DNA of 64,000 nucleotides, taken from positions 61,251,655 to 61,315,654 of the forward strand of contig JAKGHH010000005.1 in assembly GCA_022828595.1 (NCBI GenBank). Direction: 5' to 3'. Every line of letters starts with the position of its first letter. Position 1 is the first letter of the stretch. Shown here piece by piece: positions 1 through 10,213 of this stretch. Source of the stretch: Nelumbo lutea (Eukaryota; Streptophyta; Magnoliopsida; Proteales; Nelumbonaceae). Both the position numbers and the translations under genes were made by a program. The notes under the pieces are model-generated. The model saw only the letters and a program-made list of their open reading frames with translations, did not search any database and was not told the origin of the DNA.

Positions 1-1
1 G

Positions 2-3000
2 GCAGTGGGGTCTTTGCGTTGTGTTCAGGCCATTGCCAAAATGCAAGCTTTGGTGCGTGCTCGCCGTGCACGTACATTAGCAGAAGGGTTGGTCTCTGAG
101 GAGAAGCTCAATGGGAAACATGAGAAGAATAATCAAACCATGGTAATGTTTATATCGTCAGATGTTTTCTGCCATTCCCAAATTTATTGCAAATACAAAG
201 GACTCATAAATTCCTTATCTTGTTAATAAGGGATGAAAATTAATGATATAGTATTGGCTAGTAATACTAATAACCTTCTGCACAGTGATTTTTTTTCTTT
301 CCTTTTCGGTTACCAACCATGGGCTAGATGTGAGCATGTTCAACCTGGTGCAATCCTTTGACCTACTTTTACTGTGGTCCAGACTCGCTTAGACTTCCTT
401 TTTGGTTACCAACTCTTACTGTGGTTCATCATTATTGCTTTCTTGATTGATCTGCATTGTAATGAGCTCCTGTTATTATCAAGGATTGACATTTATTGAA
501 AACTCTATAGTTTCTTTTCATGAGAAAGATTACATTTTATTGTCTAATAGTTGTGGATTTAGACTCTCTCTCCCAATGCTTCCTTCACAATAGGATTGTT
601 TCTGCAATATGTAACTGTCTGATCCATATTTTTGTTTCAGGGAAATGATGGCTTTGGAACCAAAGCAAATCAAATAAGCTCTTCTACTGAGAAGCTGCTC
701 AGCAATGGATTTGCTCGTCAGGTATGATAAATTATTTCTTTCCTTTTTGCCTGCATCGTTGTTGGCAATGGTTAATCCTTCTACTGACACTGATAGTTTT
801 TGGCACCATAAGCTTTTACAATCAACACCAAAGACAAAACCAATTCAAATAAAATGTGATCCTTTGAGACATGATTCTGCATGGAAATGGTTGGAGAGGT
901 GGATGGCTGTGTCATCATCATCAGAGTTTGCACAGTCGCAGAGGCTGGACCGTCTGGAGAATCAAGAACAAGGAGAGAATACTGGAACAATTTTTTCTGA
1001 AGTGGGAACTGAAATTACAGCTGAAGTTGTTTCTGAGACAGCAGATTTGAAGTCCATCATTAGGGAAACAGAAACCTCACTTGAGAGTGAAGAGAATTTG
1101 ATTACTTATGATGCAAATAACTATGATTTCCAGGCTTGTTGCCCAACCTCCTCTTCAGCAAGAGATGACCATGAAGAGGCTCAGCTGAAAGATGTGGGTT
1201 TTGACAAAGCACAAGAGACCTTGTCAAAGATAGATTTGCCTCCCAATCAAACAGAATCGCAACCAGGTGCAAGTTCTTCTATGTTGGCTAGTTCTGTTTC
1301 TGAGAAGCCTGAGATGGACAGTGAACAACCAAAACTTACTGTAAAATGGGCAGCCTCTGAACAATTAGAGACTGAAGGAAAGAAATTTGGACTTGGGTCA
1401 AGAAAGGCATGTAATCCTGCATTTATTGCTGCCCAGTCTAAATTTGAAGAGCTGAGTTCAACGGCTACCTCAGGCAGGTTGATTGCTTCTACCTGTCCAA
1501 ATGTTGGAGTAGAATCCAAACGGCAAACCATCTCATCTCCTGCCAATTCTATAAGGGCAAAGGATACCAGTCCAACAGAGAATTCCACATCTCATGATTC
1601 AAGGTTTCAAATTGGTGGCTCTGATTGTGGGATTGAACTTTCTGTTTCTTCCACTCTTGATTCACCTGATAGATCTGAGGTTGGAGGAGAATTTGATTCT
1701 GAAGCCAAAGTTGCAGAAAGAGGGACCACTGATCCAAGTGATTTTACTGATCATTCATCTACTATTGGAGATCCAGCTGTAGAAGACAATACTCTTCCCT
1801 CCACGTCCCTGTCCATTCCATCCCATTTTGTATCCAATCAACTAGAAAAGAATGAAGATGTTAATGGAGAATCAGTTGATTCAATTGTAGCAGTTGGTTC
1901 CTTGGTGGTAGAGAAGCAGACAGAGAGAAGTGCATCAGATGTCCAGATCCAACTGGACCAGGTCAATAATCAACGAGCTTACAGATCTTCACCAGAAGGA
2001 TCTCCTAGAAGTCATGTGACTGTAACTGAATCACATGGAACACCTTCAAGTCAGGTATCAGTGAAAGCTAAAAGGAATCAATCTGATAAAAGCAGGGCAA
2101 CTCAAACTCGAACCTCCGAATCAGCCGGTAAAAGATCCCCAGCAAATCACAGCCCTGATTCAAGTGTCAGAAGTAGCACAGAACAATTGCCCAAGGACCT
2201 GAAAAATGGAAAGAGGCGCAACTCATTTGGTTCAACCAGACCTGATCATATTGACCAAGAGAGAAGGGATAGTGGTAGCAGTAATTCCCTCCCTGGTTAT
2301 ATGCAAGCGACAGAATCTGCTAGGGCCAAGGCTCATGCCCACAATTCTCCAAGGTCAAGTCCGGATGTGCAAGACAAAGATATTTACATGAAGAAGCGAC
2401 ATTCCCTCCCTGGTGCAAATGGAAAGGAGGGCTCCCCTCGCATGCAGCGGTCCATGTCCCAAGCACAAAAGGGTGTCAAGGGAAATGGTGCACATAGTCT
2501 TCATGGTAACTTCTAGATATTCCTTTTATCACAATGTAATTTTTGTTGGCTTATTTTTAAATTATGGTATAAAGCTTTAGCCTTATTCCTATTGCGACAC
2601 TGTAACTTCAGATTATAGGCCAAGGTTTAGTACATGGCTACATGCTGTTTCTGCAGGTAGTCATGCCTCTAATCTTTACAAAATCCTTCAGTATGATATA
2701 TTGAGGACCTAGCAATTCTTTGAATATGGGGACTTCCATTTAGTTGTGAAAAATGCATCTCAACATGTACCTATAAGATCCTTCAGTGGCCATAGATCAC
2801 ATTTACTAAGGATAATAGAAATCTAACTTGGATAGCCTGCTTTTCCTTTAACACTAGACTTTTGGGTTATAAGTGGGTACTTAACTAAGATAAAACTACT
2901 GAACTATTAGATTGCCTGTTGTTTGCCAGAAGCAGCATGACCGAATTCTTTTGCACTAGGGTATTTATCATTTATCTTTCTTTTCAGTCAAGGATCTGCT

Positions 3001-3338
3001 TTGTAATTCAGAAACCATGAGGTTTTGATTGTTGAGGGAATTTTAGATTCCCAGTAGACTGTGATAGCAGAGATCAAATCAGCCCCCCACAATGTCCCAC
3101 AGTGGATCCCCGCTGTGTATTGGGAATATCTCCCGATGATACTACCAGAAATGATGGTGTCATCATCAGGAGATGTTCCCAATACACGGCGGGGATATGC
3201 TGTGGGACGTTGTGGGGGGCTGATTTAAACTCGTGATAGCAATTACCAGTGGCTGAAAGTCTGAAAGGTGGGGCATCTTGATATCAATTTCTTACAGATT
3301 AAATCCTAATTGTTTCAGAGAGAAAATGGCAAAGATGA
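2..3338 (+). CDS. IQ-domain (IQD) calmodulin-binding protein, IQD28/IQD32-like, 5' partial
   Basis: IQD proteins bind calmodulin through IQ67 motifs and link it to microtubules and membranes. I read four exons: 2-142, 641-721, 813-2505 and 3319-3338, all with GT/AG borders and matching phases. The gene runs off the left edge; the window opens inside the IQ region (LRCVQAIAKMQALVRARRAR). Exon 3 starts with LLQSTPKTKPI and carries the conserved SAWKWLERWMA block, then about 400 residues of low-complexity Ser/Glu-rich sequence. Near the end is a DUF4005-like stretch (YMQATESARAKA, KKRHSLPGANGK, PRMQRSMSQAQKG). Exon 3 ends after one base of a codon; the 20-bp last exon completes it and gives ERKWQR-stop, the ending I recall for the IQD31/32 group. 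Reading through the donor gives a stop at 2514-2516 instead. A likely poly(A) signal AATAAA lies at 3733-3738. Exon choice is inferred from family resemblance and splice consensus. Confidence 0.88.
3076..3226. mobile_element. Foldback MITE, copy 1 (in the last IQD intron)
   Basis: This is a near-perfect inverted repeat of about 150 bp. The left arm starts AAATCAGCCCCCCAC and the right arm ends GTGGGGGGCTGATTT. The arms share blocks around CCCACAG, ATCCCCGC and TATTGGGAA, with a short loop near TGGTGTC. It lies in the intron before the 20-bp terminal IQD exon. Related copies are at 35138-35262 and 38100-38210. No transposase is present and no target duplication could be fixed, so the superfamily is unknown. 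Confidence 0.65.
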
Positions 3339-4427
3339 TGACAAATCTCTAAGAGTCTGGCCGCTCAAAGTGTGATGGAGATATTTAATCAGCTGTGCTC
3401 ACGAGCTTCTAGATTCCAACTGATGTTGAAGTAAATAACAGGTACCTATTCTAGGGTGTTGGGCTTAGTCTGTTTACATGCTAATCTTTTTTTGTTTGGT
3501 GTCTGGGCTGGGTAGGGAGAGAGGGAGAGAACAGGAGCAAGGAAATGATGTACATTAGTACCATCTCAAAAATCATGCATGGAGATTGGTTTGTAAGTTT
3601 GTAATGTGTTTATTTGTGTGGTATTATTTGTTTGGCTTTCTAGAGCAGATCACGAGATGTTTTGCCTTTATCCGAAATTTCAGACTTTATTTTGAATATG
3701 GAGAGGGTTTCAGAAAGCCTGAGAGTTGTAATAATAAAAATTGAACTTTCTGTTATGATTTATCATCTTGATTATTGAATTTGAGAACTGTATTCTCTAT
3801 GCATCAGCAAACTTCATGAGGACTGTATACTCTATTTTTTGAGGAATTTTGTTACTCTTGGATTACTGGCATCTCTGTGGGGCGAATCATCCAAGAGTTG
3901 CCAAAACCCATTATTTTAGGGAAAAAATGGCTGTCCACGTTGAATAGTCATGATTCCACCGTTTTTTTACCCCATAAAGAAGCGTTACCCAAAGAAATAA
4001 ATATAACCATGAAAAGAACAGGAGGCACCAAAGACGCCCACAACCCAATCCACTGAACCCACCCAATTCGTCCATTTATTTGGCAGGTTGATCATCCATC
4101 GGCTCAATTTAAATGGATTGGATTGAGTTGTGGATAATCATTGGGTTAATCACTAAAGATATAAGTATTAATGCTATTTTTTTTTAAAATTTTTCATTTG
4201 AATAAAATAATTTATAATTAATATATTAATTTTTTATTTAATTATTGACTAAAATTAGTTTTGTCTCAAATCAATATATTTCGGTTCAGTTCATTTAGGT
4301 CGGTTAGCCCAGTTCTAACCGAACCTGACCTAAGACAAGCTGTTCTGGGTTGACCCGAATCTGGAAACAGGACTGTATGGGATGGTTTTGAACCCCTATC
4401 CAGTCTGGCCCAAAATCTGCCCCACTT
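3339..4427. other. IQD 3' UTR, then repeat-like spacer
   Basis: The first ~400 bases are the presumed 3' UTR. From about 4000 the sequence is AT-rich with words such as GGTTGACCCGAA and GGTTTTGAACC, typical of degenerate plant transposon ends. The gag-only LTR element inserted at 4428; similar GACCCG-rich sequence resumes at 6836. No gene is seen. Confidence 0.4.
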
Positions 4428-5025
4428 TGTTGCTGACACAGAAGCAGTAGGTGCAGTCATAGGCAGCGGCACGCACAGCAGCACACACCGCCCGGCAGTG
4501 CGCAGGATGCACTGCACGGCAGTAGCACTGTGGGACGCGTGCACCACCCGACAGTAACAGTAGGGTGGGGCCCACATGATAGCTCATCAAGGTGGGTCCA
4601 CACTTATCTTACCACATCAGCTATGCTCGCCAACTCACCGCCAGTTACACCATTCCTTATCCCTTATCCTTATCTTATCTTATTTTATCTTAAGTAAGAG
4701 TTGTGTTACCATTAGGAGTTTGAGTTTAAGTTGGATTACCCTAGCCTAGCCGAATCCAACAAGGAATTTCCTTATGTGATCTCCTATTTAAGGAGCTACG
4801 AATTGAAGTAAAGGCATTCAGTTTTCCAGTCAAAAGAAGAGTAAGGAGAGTTCGGGTAGTCTCTTGGACAAATCACCCATTCGGAGAGTTCGGGTGGTCT
4901 CTTGGACAAATCACCCATTCAGTTTTCCACAATAGGGTCTGCACGCAAGGGAAGGCGCAAGGGAAAACAGGGCTTTCTCCCCGTGGACCGCCCTATGACG
5001 AGATCCTATGCCTGGGCCCATAACA
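4428..5025 (+). repeat. 5' LTR of the gag-only element
   Basis: This 598-bp LTR begins TG and ends CA. It includes a GCAGCA-rich start region, a run of TTATC repeats near 4655-4690, and CTCCTATTTAAGGAG near 4782, whose TATTTAA may be the TATA box. The match to the 3' LTR is very high from about 4560 onward; the first 130 bases differ by indels in the GCAGCA-rich stretch. Confidence 0.88.
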
Positions 5026-5047
5026 TTGGTATCAGAGCCTAGTGTCA

Positions 5048-6055
5048 TGGGCGACATGGAGCAACTATCATCCAAGGTTCACGAACTAGAACATCGACTC
5101 GTGGAAAATCACGCGGAAGTAAGAGAAGTCAAAGAGGATGTCAGGGAGCTTCGGTGTCTACTGGAGTTATACTTCTCCACCAGAGAAAGGAGTCCTGAAG
5201 AGGCGGCCACCAACAATAGCCGCCGTCCAGATCGGGCCGAGGGCTTCGGTGAACAATAGAATGCCACCCCAGCAGTAGTGGTCATACCCAAATATAGTCG
5301 TCTGGAGTTTCCCTCATACAGCAGCAGTGGGGACCCACTGGGATGGTTGTACCGCTGTGAGCAATTCTTTCGTAATCAGCGCACGGAGGAGAAGGAAAAG
5401 GTCAGCCTGGCTGCGTTCCACCTGACCGAAGAAGCGTAGCTCTGGTTCTACCGAGTGGAGTAGGAGGAACCAGGTCTTAGTTGGGTTCAGTTCAAGTCGT
5501 ACTGCCTCCTTCGACTCGGACCCCCATTAACAAGCAACCCCTTGGGGGAACTAATTAACCTCAAGCAGACCGGGACCGTAACAGAGTATCAGCGGCAGTT
5601 CCAAACCCTTCTCGCCAGGGCCTCTTCAGTACGCCTAGACCAGTAGGTGGATATGTTCACAGCTGGTCTAGCCGAACCCTGAGAGTAGATGTAGAGATGC
5701 AGAGCCTGCCTAACCTGGTCACGACAATGAATTTAGCCCGAGCCTTCGAGTGCAAACTGCAGATTAGCTGAGGGCCGTCTAGCATGGGATGCCCAGCAGC
5801 GGCTTGGACAAACCCGAAGCCTACTGGAGGAGGGCCTTCGCTGGCAGCCAATAGGGAACCACTCGGAATGGCTCTATATCCAGTAGCCATCCCAGAACAG
5901 AAGCCAGAGACGAGCACCAATTCCAGATCAGCATCCATTGTGGGGAGCAGCATCGGTACACCCTCTATTAAGCACTTGTCCAGGGCTGAGATGGCAGAAC
6001 GCAGGGCAAGGGGGCAATGTTTTAATTACGATGAACTCTATACTCAGTAGGGCAC
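5048..6055 (+). pseudogene. Retrotransposon gag, broken
   Basis: The reading frame opens with ATG at 5048 (MGDMEQLSSKVHELEHRL), a charged, coiled-coil-like start, and stops at 5257-5259. Gag-like sequence continues beyond it: PSYSSSGDPLGWLYRCEQFF near 5315, then VSLAAFHLTEEA and TEYQRQFQTLLARAS. Several in-frame stops interrupt it. At the C-terminal end RARGQCFNYDE resembles the start of a CCHC zinc knuckle (normally CFxCDE), with one cysteine position replaced. No pol follows. The protein is not expressible from this copy as read. Confidence 0.72.
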
Positions 6056-6230
6056 AGGTGCAAGAGACTTTTCTGCCTCCTGGTGAAACAAGAGGAAGAT
6101 GAGGATGAACCCTCTCCATGGGAACCCGATCCAGGCAGGCAAAGCCATCCAAGATTCCTTTGAGGGTGTCTTCCGACACCCATCCTGAATTCGAGCTTGA
6201 GGACAAGCTCGTAGTCCAAGAGGGGTGTAA

Positions 6231-6835
6231 TGTTGCAAACACAGAAGTAGTAGGCGCAGTCATAGGCAGCAGCATGCACAGCACGCAACACGGTAGCAGC
6301 ACTAGGCAGCAACAGCACTAGACAGCAGCACGCACCTCACGGAAGCAGCATGCACCTCACGACAGCAATACTGCGAGATGCGCGCACCGCTTGGCAGCAG
6401 CAGTAGGGCGGGGCCCACACGATAGCTCATAAAGGTGGGTCCACACTTATCTTACCACATCAGCTCTGCTCGCCAACTTGCCGCCAGCTACACCATTCCT
6501 TATCCCTTATCCCTTATCCTTATCTTATCTTATTTTATCTTAAGTAAGAGTTGTGTTACCATTAGGAGTTTGAGTTTAAGTTGGATTACCCTAGCCTAGC
6601 CGAATCCAACAAGGAATTTCCTTCTGTAATCTCCTATTTAAGGAGCTACGAATTGAAGTAAAGACATTCAGTTTTCCAGTCAAGAGAAGAGTGAGGAGAG
6701 TTCGGGTGGTCTCTTGGACAAATCACTCATTCGGTTTCCACAATAGGTTCTGCACGCAAGGGAAGGCGCAAGGGAAAGCAGAGGTTCTCCCCGTGGACCG
6801 ACCCGTGACGAGATCCTACGCCCGGGCCCATAACA
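6231..6835 (+). repeat. 3' LTR of the gag-only element
   Basis: This 605-bp LTR matches 4428-5025, with the same TG...CA ends. The first 170 bases hold a degenerate GCAGCA/CACGCA minisatellite that is longer than in the 5' copy. It is followed by CACTT, the right half of the TSD. Confidence 0.88.
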
Positions 6836-6900
6836 CACTTGCTTTGACCCGTTTTGGATCATCTCGTTGGCTTGTATTTGTACAATTGACCCAAAACCGG

Positions 6901-7676
6901 ACAGGTCTAATTTACATCCCTTGACCTGCTTTGGGCTAGTCGGTTTGGTCCCAAACTTGTGCACAAACTTGATATGGGCTAGTCCAAGTCAATCCATCAT
7001 TGATTGAACTGGTCCAATTTAGTTCGATTGGACTAATTCGAATCCAAATGGTTCAACCACTCTTGATGTGATTAGTTCGAAGGCAATCCAATTAGAGAGT
7101 TCAACTTGGTCTAACTGGTTTGAACCTAAGTGGTTCGATTAAACCTGAAACCCAAACATCAAATTAGGGCTGCAAGTCGAACCAGGTTAGGTTGGGTTGA
7201 GATCAACCCTAAGTTCTAAACCCCCAACCCTAACCCTAACTAAATTCCTTCAACCCTAACACAACTTTGGGTTGGGCCCAACCTGACCCGAATTCGGACA
7301 GGTCTGATTTACATCCCTTGACTTGTTTCGAGCTAGTTGGTTCAGTCCCAAACTTGTGCTCAAACCTGATATGGGCTAGTCCAAGTCAATCTGTTATTGA
7401 CTGAACTGGTCTAGTTTGATCTGACTGGATTGATCCGAATCTAAACAATTCAACCACTCTTGATGTAATTAGTTCGCAGACAATCTAATTAGATAGTTCA
7501 AGTTGATCTAACCAGTTTGAACCTAAGTGGTTCGGTGAAACCCGAAACCCAAACATCAAATTAGGGCTGTAAGTCAGGCCGAGTTAGGTCGAGTTGAGAC
7601 CAACCCTAAGTTCTAAACTCCCAACCCTAACTAAATTCCTTCAACTCTAACCCAACTTTGAATTGGGCCCAACCCA
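6901..7676. repeat. Tandem duplication, two units of about 390 bp
   Basis: ACAGGTCTAATTTACATCCC at 6901 recurs with one change at 7298. The two units (6901-7297 and 7298-7676) run in parallel through the same landmarks, such as GATATGGGCTAGTCCAAGTC, CCACTCTTGATGT and CCCAAACATCAAATTAGGGC. They differ at scattered sites, so the duplication is not recent. There is no coding potential. The words GGTTGGGCCCAACC suggest transposon subterminal sequence. Confidence 0.75.
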
Positions 7677-7734
7677 ATCTTCTTCCTATCTCTTAAAATC
7701 TCATAAAACTTAATTTCAGATCTTAACTCAACTT

Positions 7735-7968
7735 TCACGACCTAATAACAGATCTTTGTAACAATAGACTATATTCGGCAGAAAGTTGAATTGCATTATT
7801 TGCTGATTTGCGAACATGATTCATCGAGCTAGGATTCAAATGAGAGAGAGCACTCGTGCAATCAACGGTAATAGTTCTAATACGCCACGGTGGTTCACGA
7901 GTGTCCACCAATAGAAGGTTAATAATCAACTTAGCATCACCTTCGATAATAACTTTAGAGCATGACAA
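7735..7968 (-). pseudogene. RNase H-like domain fragment (non-LTR retrotransposon type)
   Basis: A short open stretch on the minus strand reads VIIEGDAKLIINLL, then PWRIRTITVDC, then a C-terminal helix MNHVRKSANNAI. This is the second half of the RNase H-like domain (RVT_3) common at the end of plant LINE reverse transcriptases and in derived host proteins: a strand with EGD, a spacer, and an H-x-R-x-x-N helix. The N-terminal half is missing and no complete gene surrounds it. I take it as a decayed fragment. Confidence 0.5.
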
Positions 7969-8508
7969 TAATACCTTACCTTAGATGGTCTCTAATCATA
8001 ACACCAGTCGCTGATTAAGGAGATCCTATCATTGTTTTGACTGTTTAATATATATTAATATTAATATTCATGTCAATACTTGTCTGAAGTGTAAGTCTTA
8101 AAAGTTAAATTTAATTATATAAGGTTAATTTACATATTTACTTTTAATTGTATATTTATATTATCGCATTAATATATTTAATGTTTATATTATGTATTAA
8201 TACATATAAAGCATTAAAATTGTTATATTATAGCATATCATGATGTATTTTTCATATTTTGTATAAATTTCTATTATCGTTTTCGAACTATTGTTGACCT
8301 GAATGGTACAGGTAGCATGAAAACCAACCATGCAATTAGCTCTGTTTTACTCCCTGAATTGTTCTTTCGTCAAAACCTGTTGATTTAGTAAATGACCCGC
8401 TGATCTGGATGATCAAACTATCGATTTGGATAACTGTTTTGGCTGTTTTATATTTTAATATTTTTAATTGCAATGGATTGGTGTACTCAGATCGAACCAT
8501 AGTTTTCA
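7969..8508. other. AT-rich spacer
   Basis: I see no gene here. The stretch 8040-8290 is strongly AT-rich with many TATATTAATA-like words. It leads into the CCGG-rich end of the next element. Confidence 0.4.
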
Positions 8509-9692
8509 AAACCGGACTGGATGGTTGGACCGGAAAACTGGTAACCAGTCAACCATTGGGGTCCGGTTTTACTAAAAACCAGAAATTTGAAAAAAAACGT
8601 TGAAAAGTTAAAAAAACCACTGACCCAGGCGGTCGGACCGCTAAACCGTTCAACTCAGGCAGCGGTTCGCGGGTTAATATTTTTAATTTTAATGTTTTAA
8701 TAAAAAACAAAAAATAAAATGCTAATTATATCCCAATCAGTTTGATTTTCGAATCCCAATCCCAGTCCCTTATTCGGTTTAGCCTTTAGGGTTCCCGAGT
8801 TCCCCCCTCACTCCTCAGTCCTCTCAAGTCTCAACCCTCACACCCTACCACCTGCGATGGCCATCAACTCCGGCATCTGATGGCGACCAGCAAACTTGCA
8901 ACGGTGAAAAGAGTCACCCAAGCACTTGCAACGTCGACTTGTAGCGGCAAACGGCAAGCAACTTGCAGCAGCGGCGACTTGCAACAGTGGATGGCAAGCT
9001 ACTTGCAGTAGCGGACTGCCCGAGCCCACAGCTACGAATCCTTGAAGGTATATTTTTTTCTGATTTTTTTTTTGTGATTTAATTGATTTTTTGAATTCTT
9101 TTGCTTCATTTGTTAGGATAAATTCTCATTAGTTAGGATAAGCAAGGAATATCTTAAATTTTATCAAATGAACACATTCTTCTTCTTCTTCTATCCTTCT
9201 TATTCTTCGTTTCTATGAAGAAAACAGGGTCTCATCCTATATTTTTCTGAAATTTCTTTCTTTTTTTTTTCTTCTCAAAATATGTTTTGATATGAAATTT
9301 ATGCTTTCTTTTCAAAAATATGTTCAGATAATTTTTTCTGAACAGATATACTTTTTTCTTCTCAAAAAACAGGTGCTCATTGCATATTCTTGCTTACAAA
9401 TTTGTTCTATAATTTTTGGAAAATTTTCTATATTTTTTGGAAAATTTTCTGTAATTTTTGGAATTTTTTCTGTATTTTATTATTTTTATATTTAGATATT
9501 TTTATTTTTTCATATGTTGTTCGTTTTCTTATATTTATTTGTATTTTATTTAAATTTCTATAGTATTTTTTATTATATTAGTATTTTTTTGTTTTTATTT
9601 ATTTATGACATCACGGGTTGAACCGTTCGACCCGGACGGTTGAATTTCCGAACCGGAAAACGGTGCTTTGACCGGTTCGGTTTTAAAAACCA
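8509..9692. mobile_element. Non-autonomous TIR element with CCGG-rich ends
   Basis: The left end reads ATAGTTTTCAAAACCGGACT. The right end, read inverted, gives CATGGTTTTTAAAACCGAAC. Both subterminal zones are dense in GGTTCGACCGG-type words. The interior has a C-rich leader-like stretch (8760-9045) followed by AAG/GTATAT, which looks like an exon end with a splice donor, then T-rich sequence with repeats of GGAAAATTTTCT (9415-9470). No transposase is found. It may be an internal deletion derivative that kept a leader and first intron. Degraded relatives occur at 13755-13997, 16825-17369 and 56085-56290. Confidence 0.5.
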
Positions 9693-10005
9693 TGGACCGA
9701 ACAATTGAACCGTTAACGTAAAAATCGATTGCTAAAACGGTTTCGTTTCAAAGTATAGGTGGCCAAAGTTTTTGACGAGATACATTTCTTACAATCAACT
9801 CTGGAGTAGAGAAGAGGAGATGCACCGCAGCGCGCTTCACGAATCAGCAGTTCAGCACCGAGTTTTGCTGCTGAAGCTTTCAGCATCAGACCTGACCCGT
9901 GCTGGTGCCGCACCGTGGGGACATCTGAATTTCTAACGTGGGCCCATGGGGCCTACGGCCCAGAGCCCAAGCGTACCAATAGCTTGGAGATGGAATTTGG
10001 CAAAG

Positions 10006-10016
10006 GCTATATATTT
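10006..10016 (+). promoter_or_regulatory. Candidate TATA box of the BORCS5-like gene
   Basis: CTATATATTT lies about 200 bases before the start codon and about 25-30 bases before a plausible transcription start near 10040. Its placement is reasonable, but no transcript evidence is available. Confidence 0.35.
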
Positions 10017-10213
10017 CCTGGTCTAAACTTAGTTACTCCCTTGCCTTGAATTCTTCCGGTTTCCACTGGTTGCAGTTATTCCCGTTCCCGCCAGAGCCCA
10101 AAGGTGACAAATACGTTTACTCACTTGTACATGTTGTTTGGGTTTCCCTCCCAAATCTGGAATCTGTATCCCTTAGCAGAGCGTTCGCTAGAATCCAATC
10201 GACACACATTAAT

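Larger units (their letters stand above)
4428..6835 (+). mobile_element. Gag-only LTR retrotransposon (TR-GAG type) with 5-bp TSD
   Basis: Two direct repeats, 4428-5025 and 6231-6835, both start TGTTGC and end CATAACA. The bases CACTT (4423-4427 and 6836-6840) flank the element as a perfect 5-bp TSD. Directly after the left LTR is TTGGTATCAGAGC (5026-5038), the usual plant primer-binding site for initiator tRNA-Met. A purine-rich tract (AAGAGGGG) precedes the right LTR. The interior is only about 1.2 kb and shows gag but no protease, reverse transcriptase or integrase. This fits the non-autonomous TR-GAG class, or an internal deletion of a Ty3/gypsy element. Confidence 0.88.

Noticed and set aside
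1247..1588. 113-aa minus-strand ORF
   Set aside because: Shadow of the IQD exon on the opposite strand, with no splice or family support.
4266..4590. Minus-strand ORFs of 103 and 64 aa
   Set aside because: They cross the border and GCAGCA-rich start of the LTR; cysteine-rich by composition only.
7225..7250. AACCCTAACCCTAAC, telomere-like words
   Set aside because: The plant telomere unit is CCCTAAA in long arrays. Here only two loose CCCTAA units occur inside the diverged tandem duplication.
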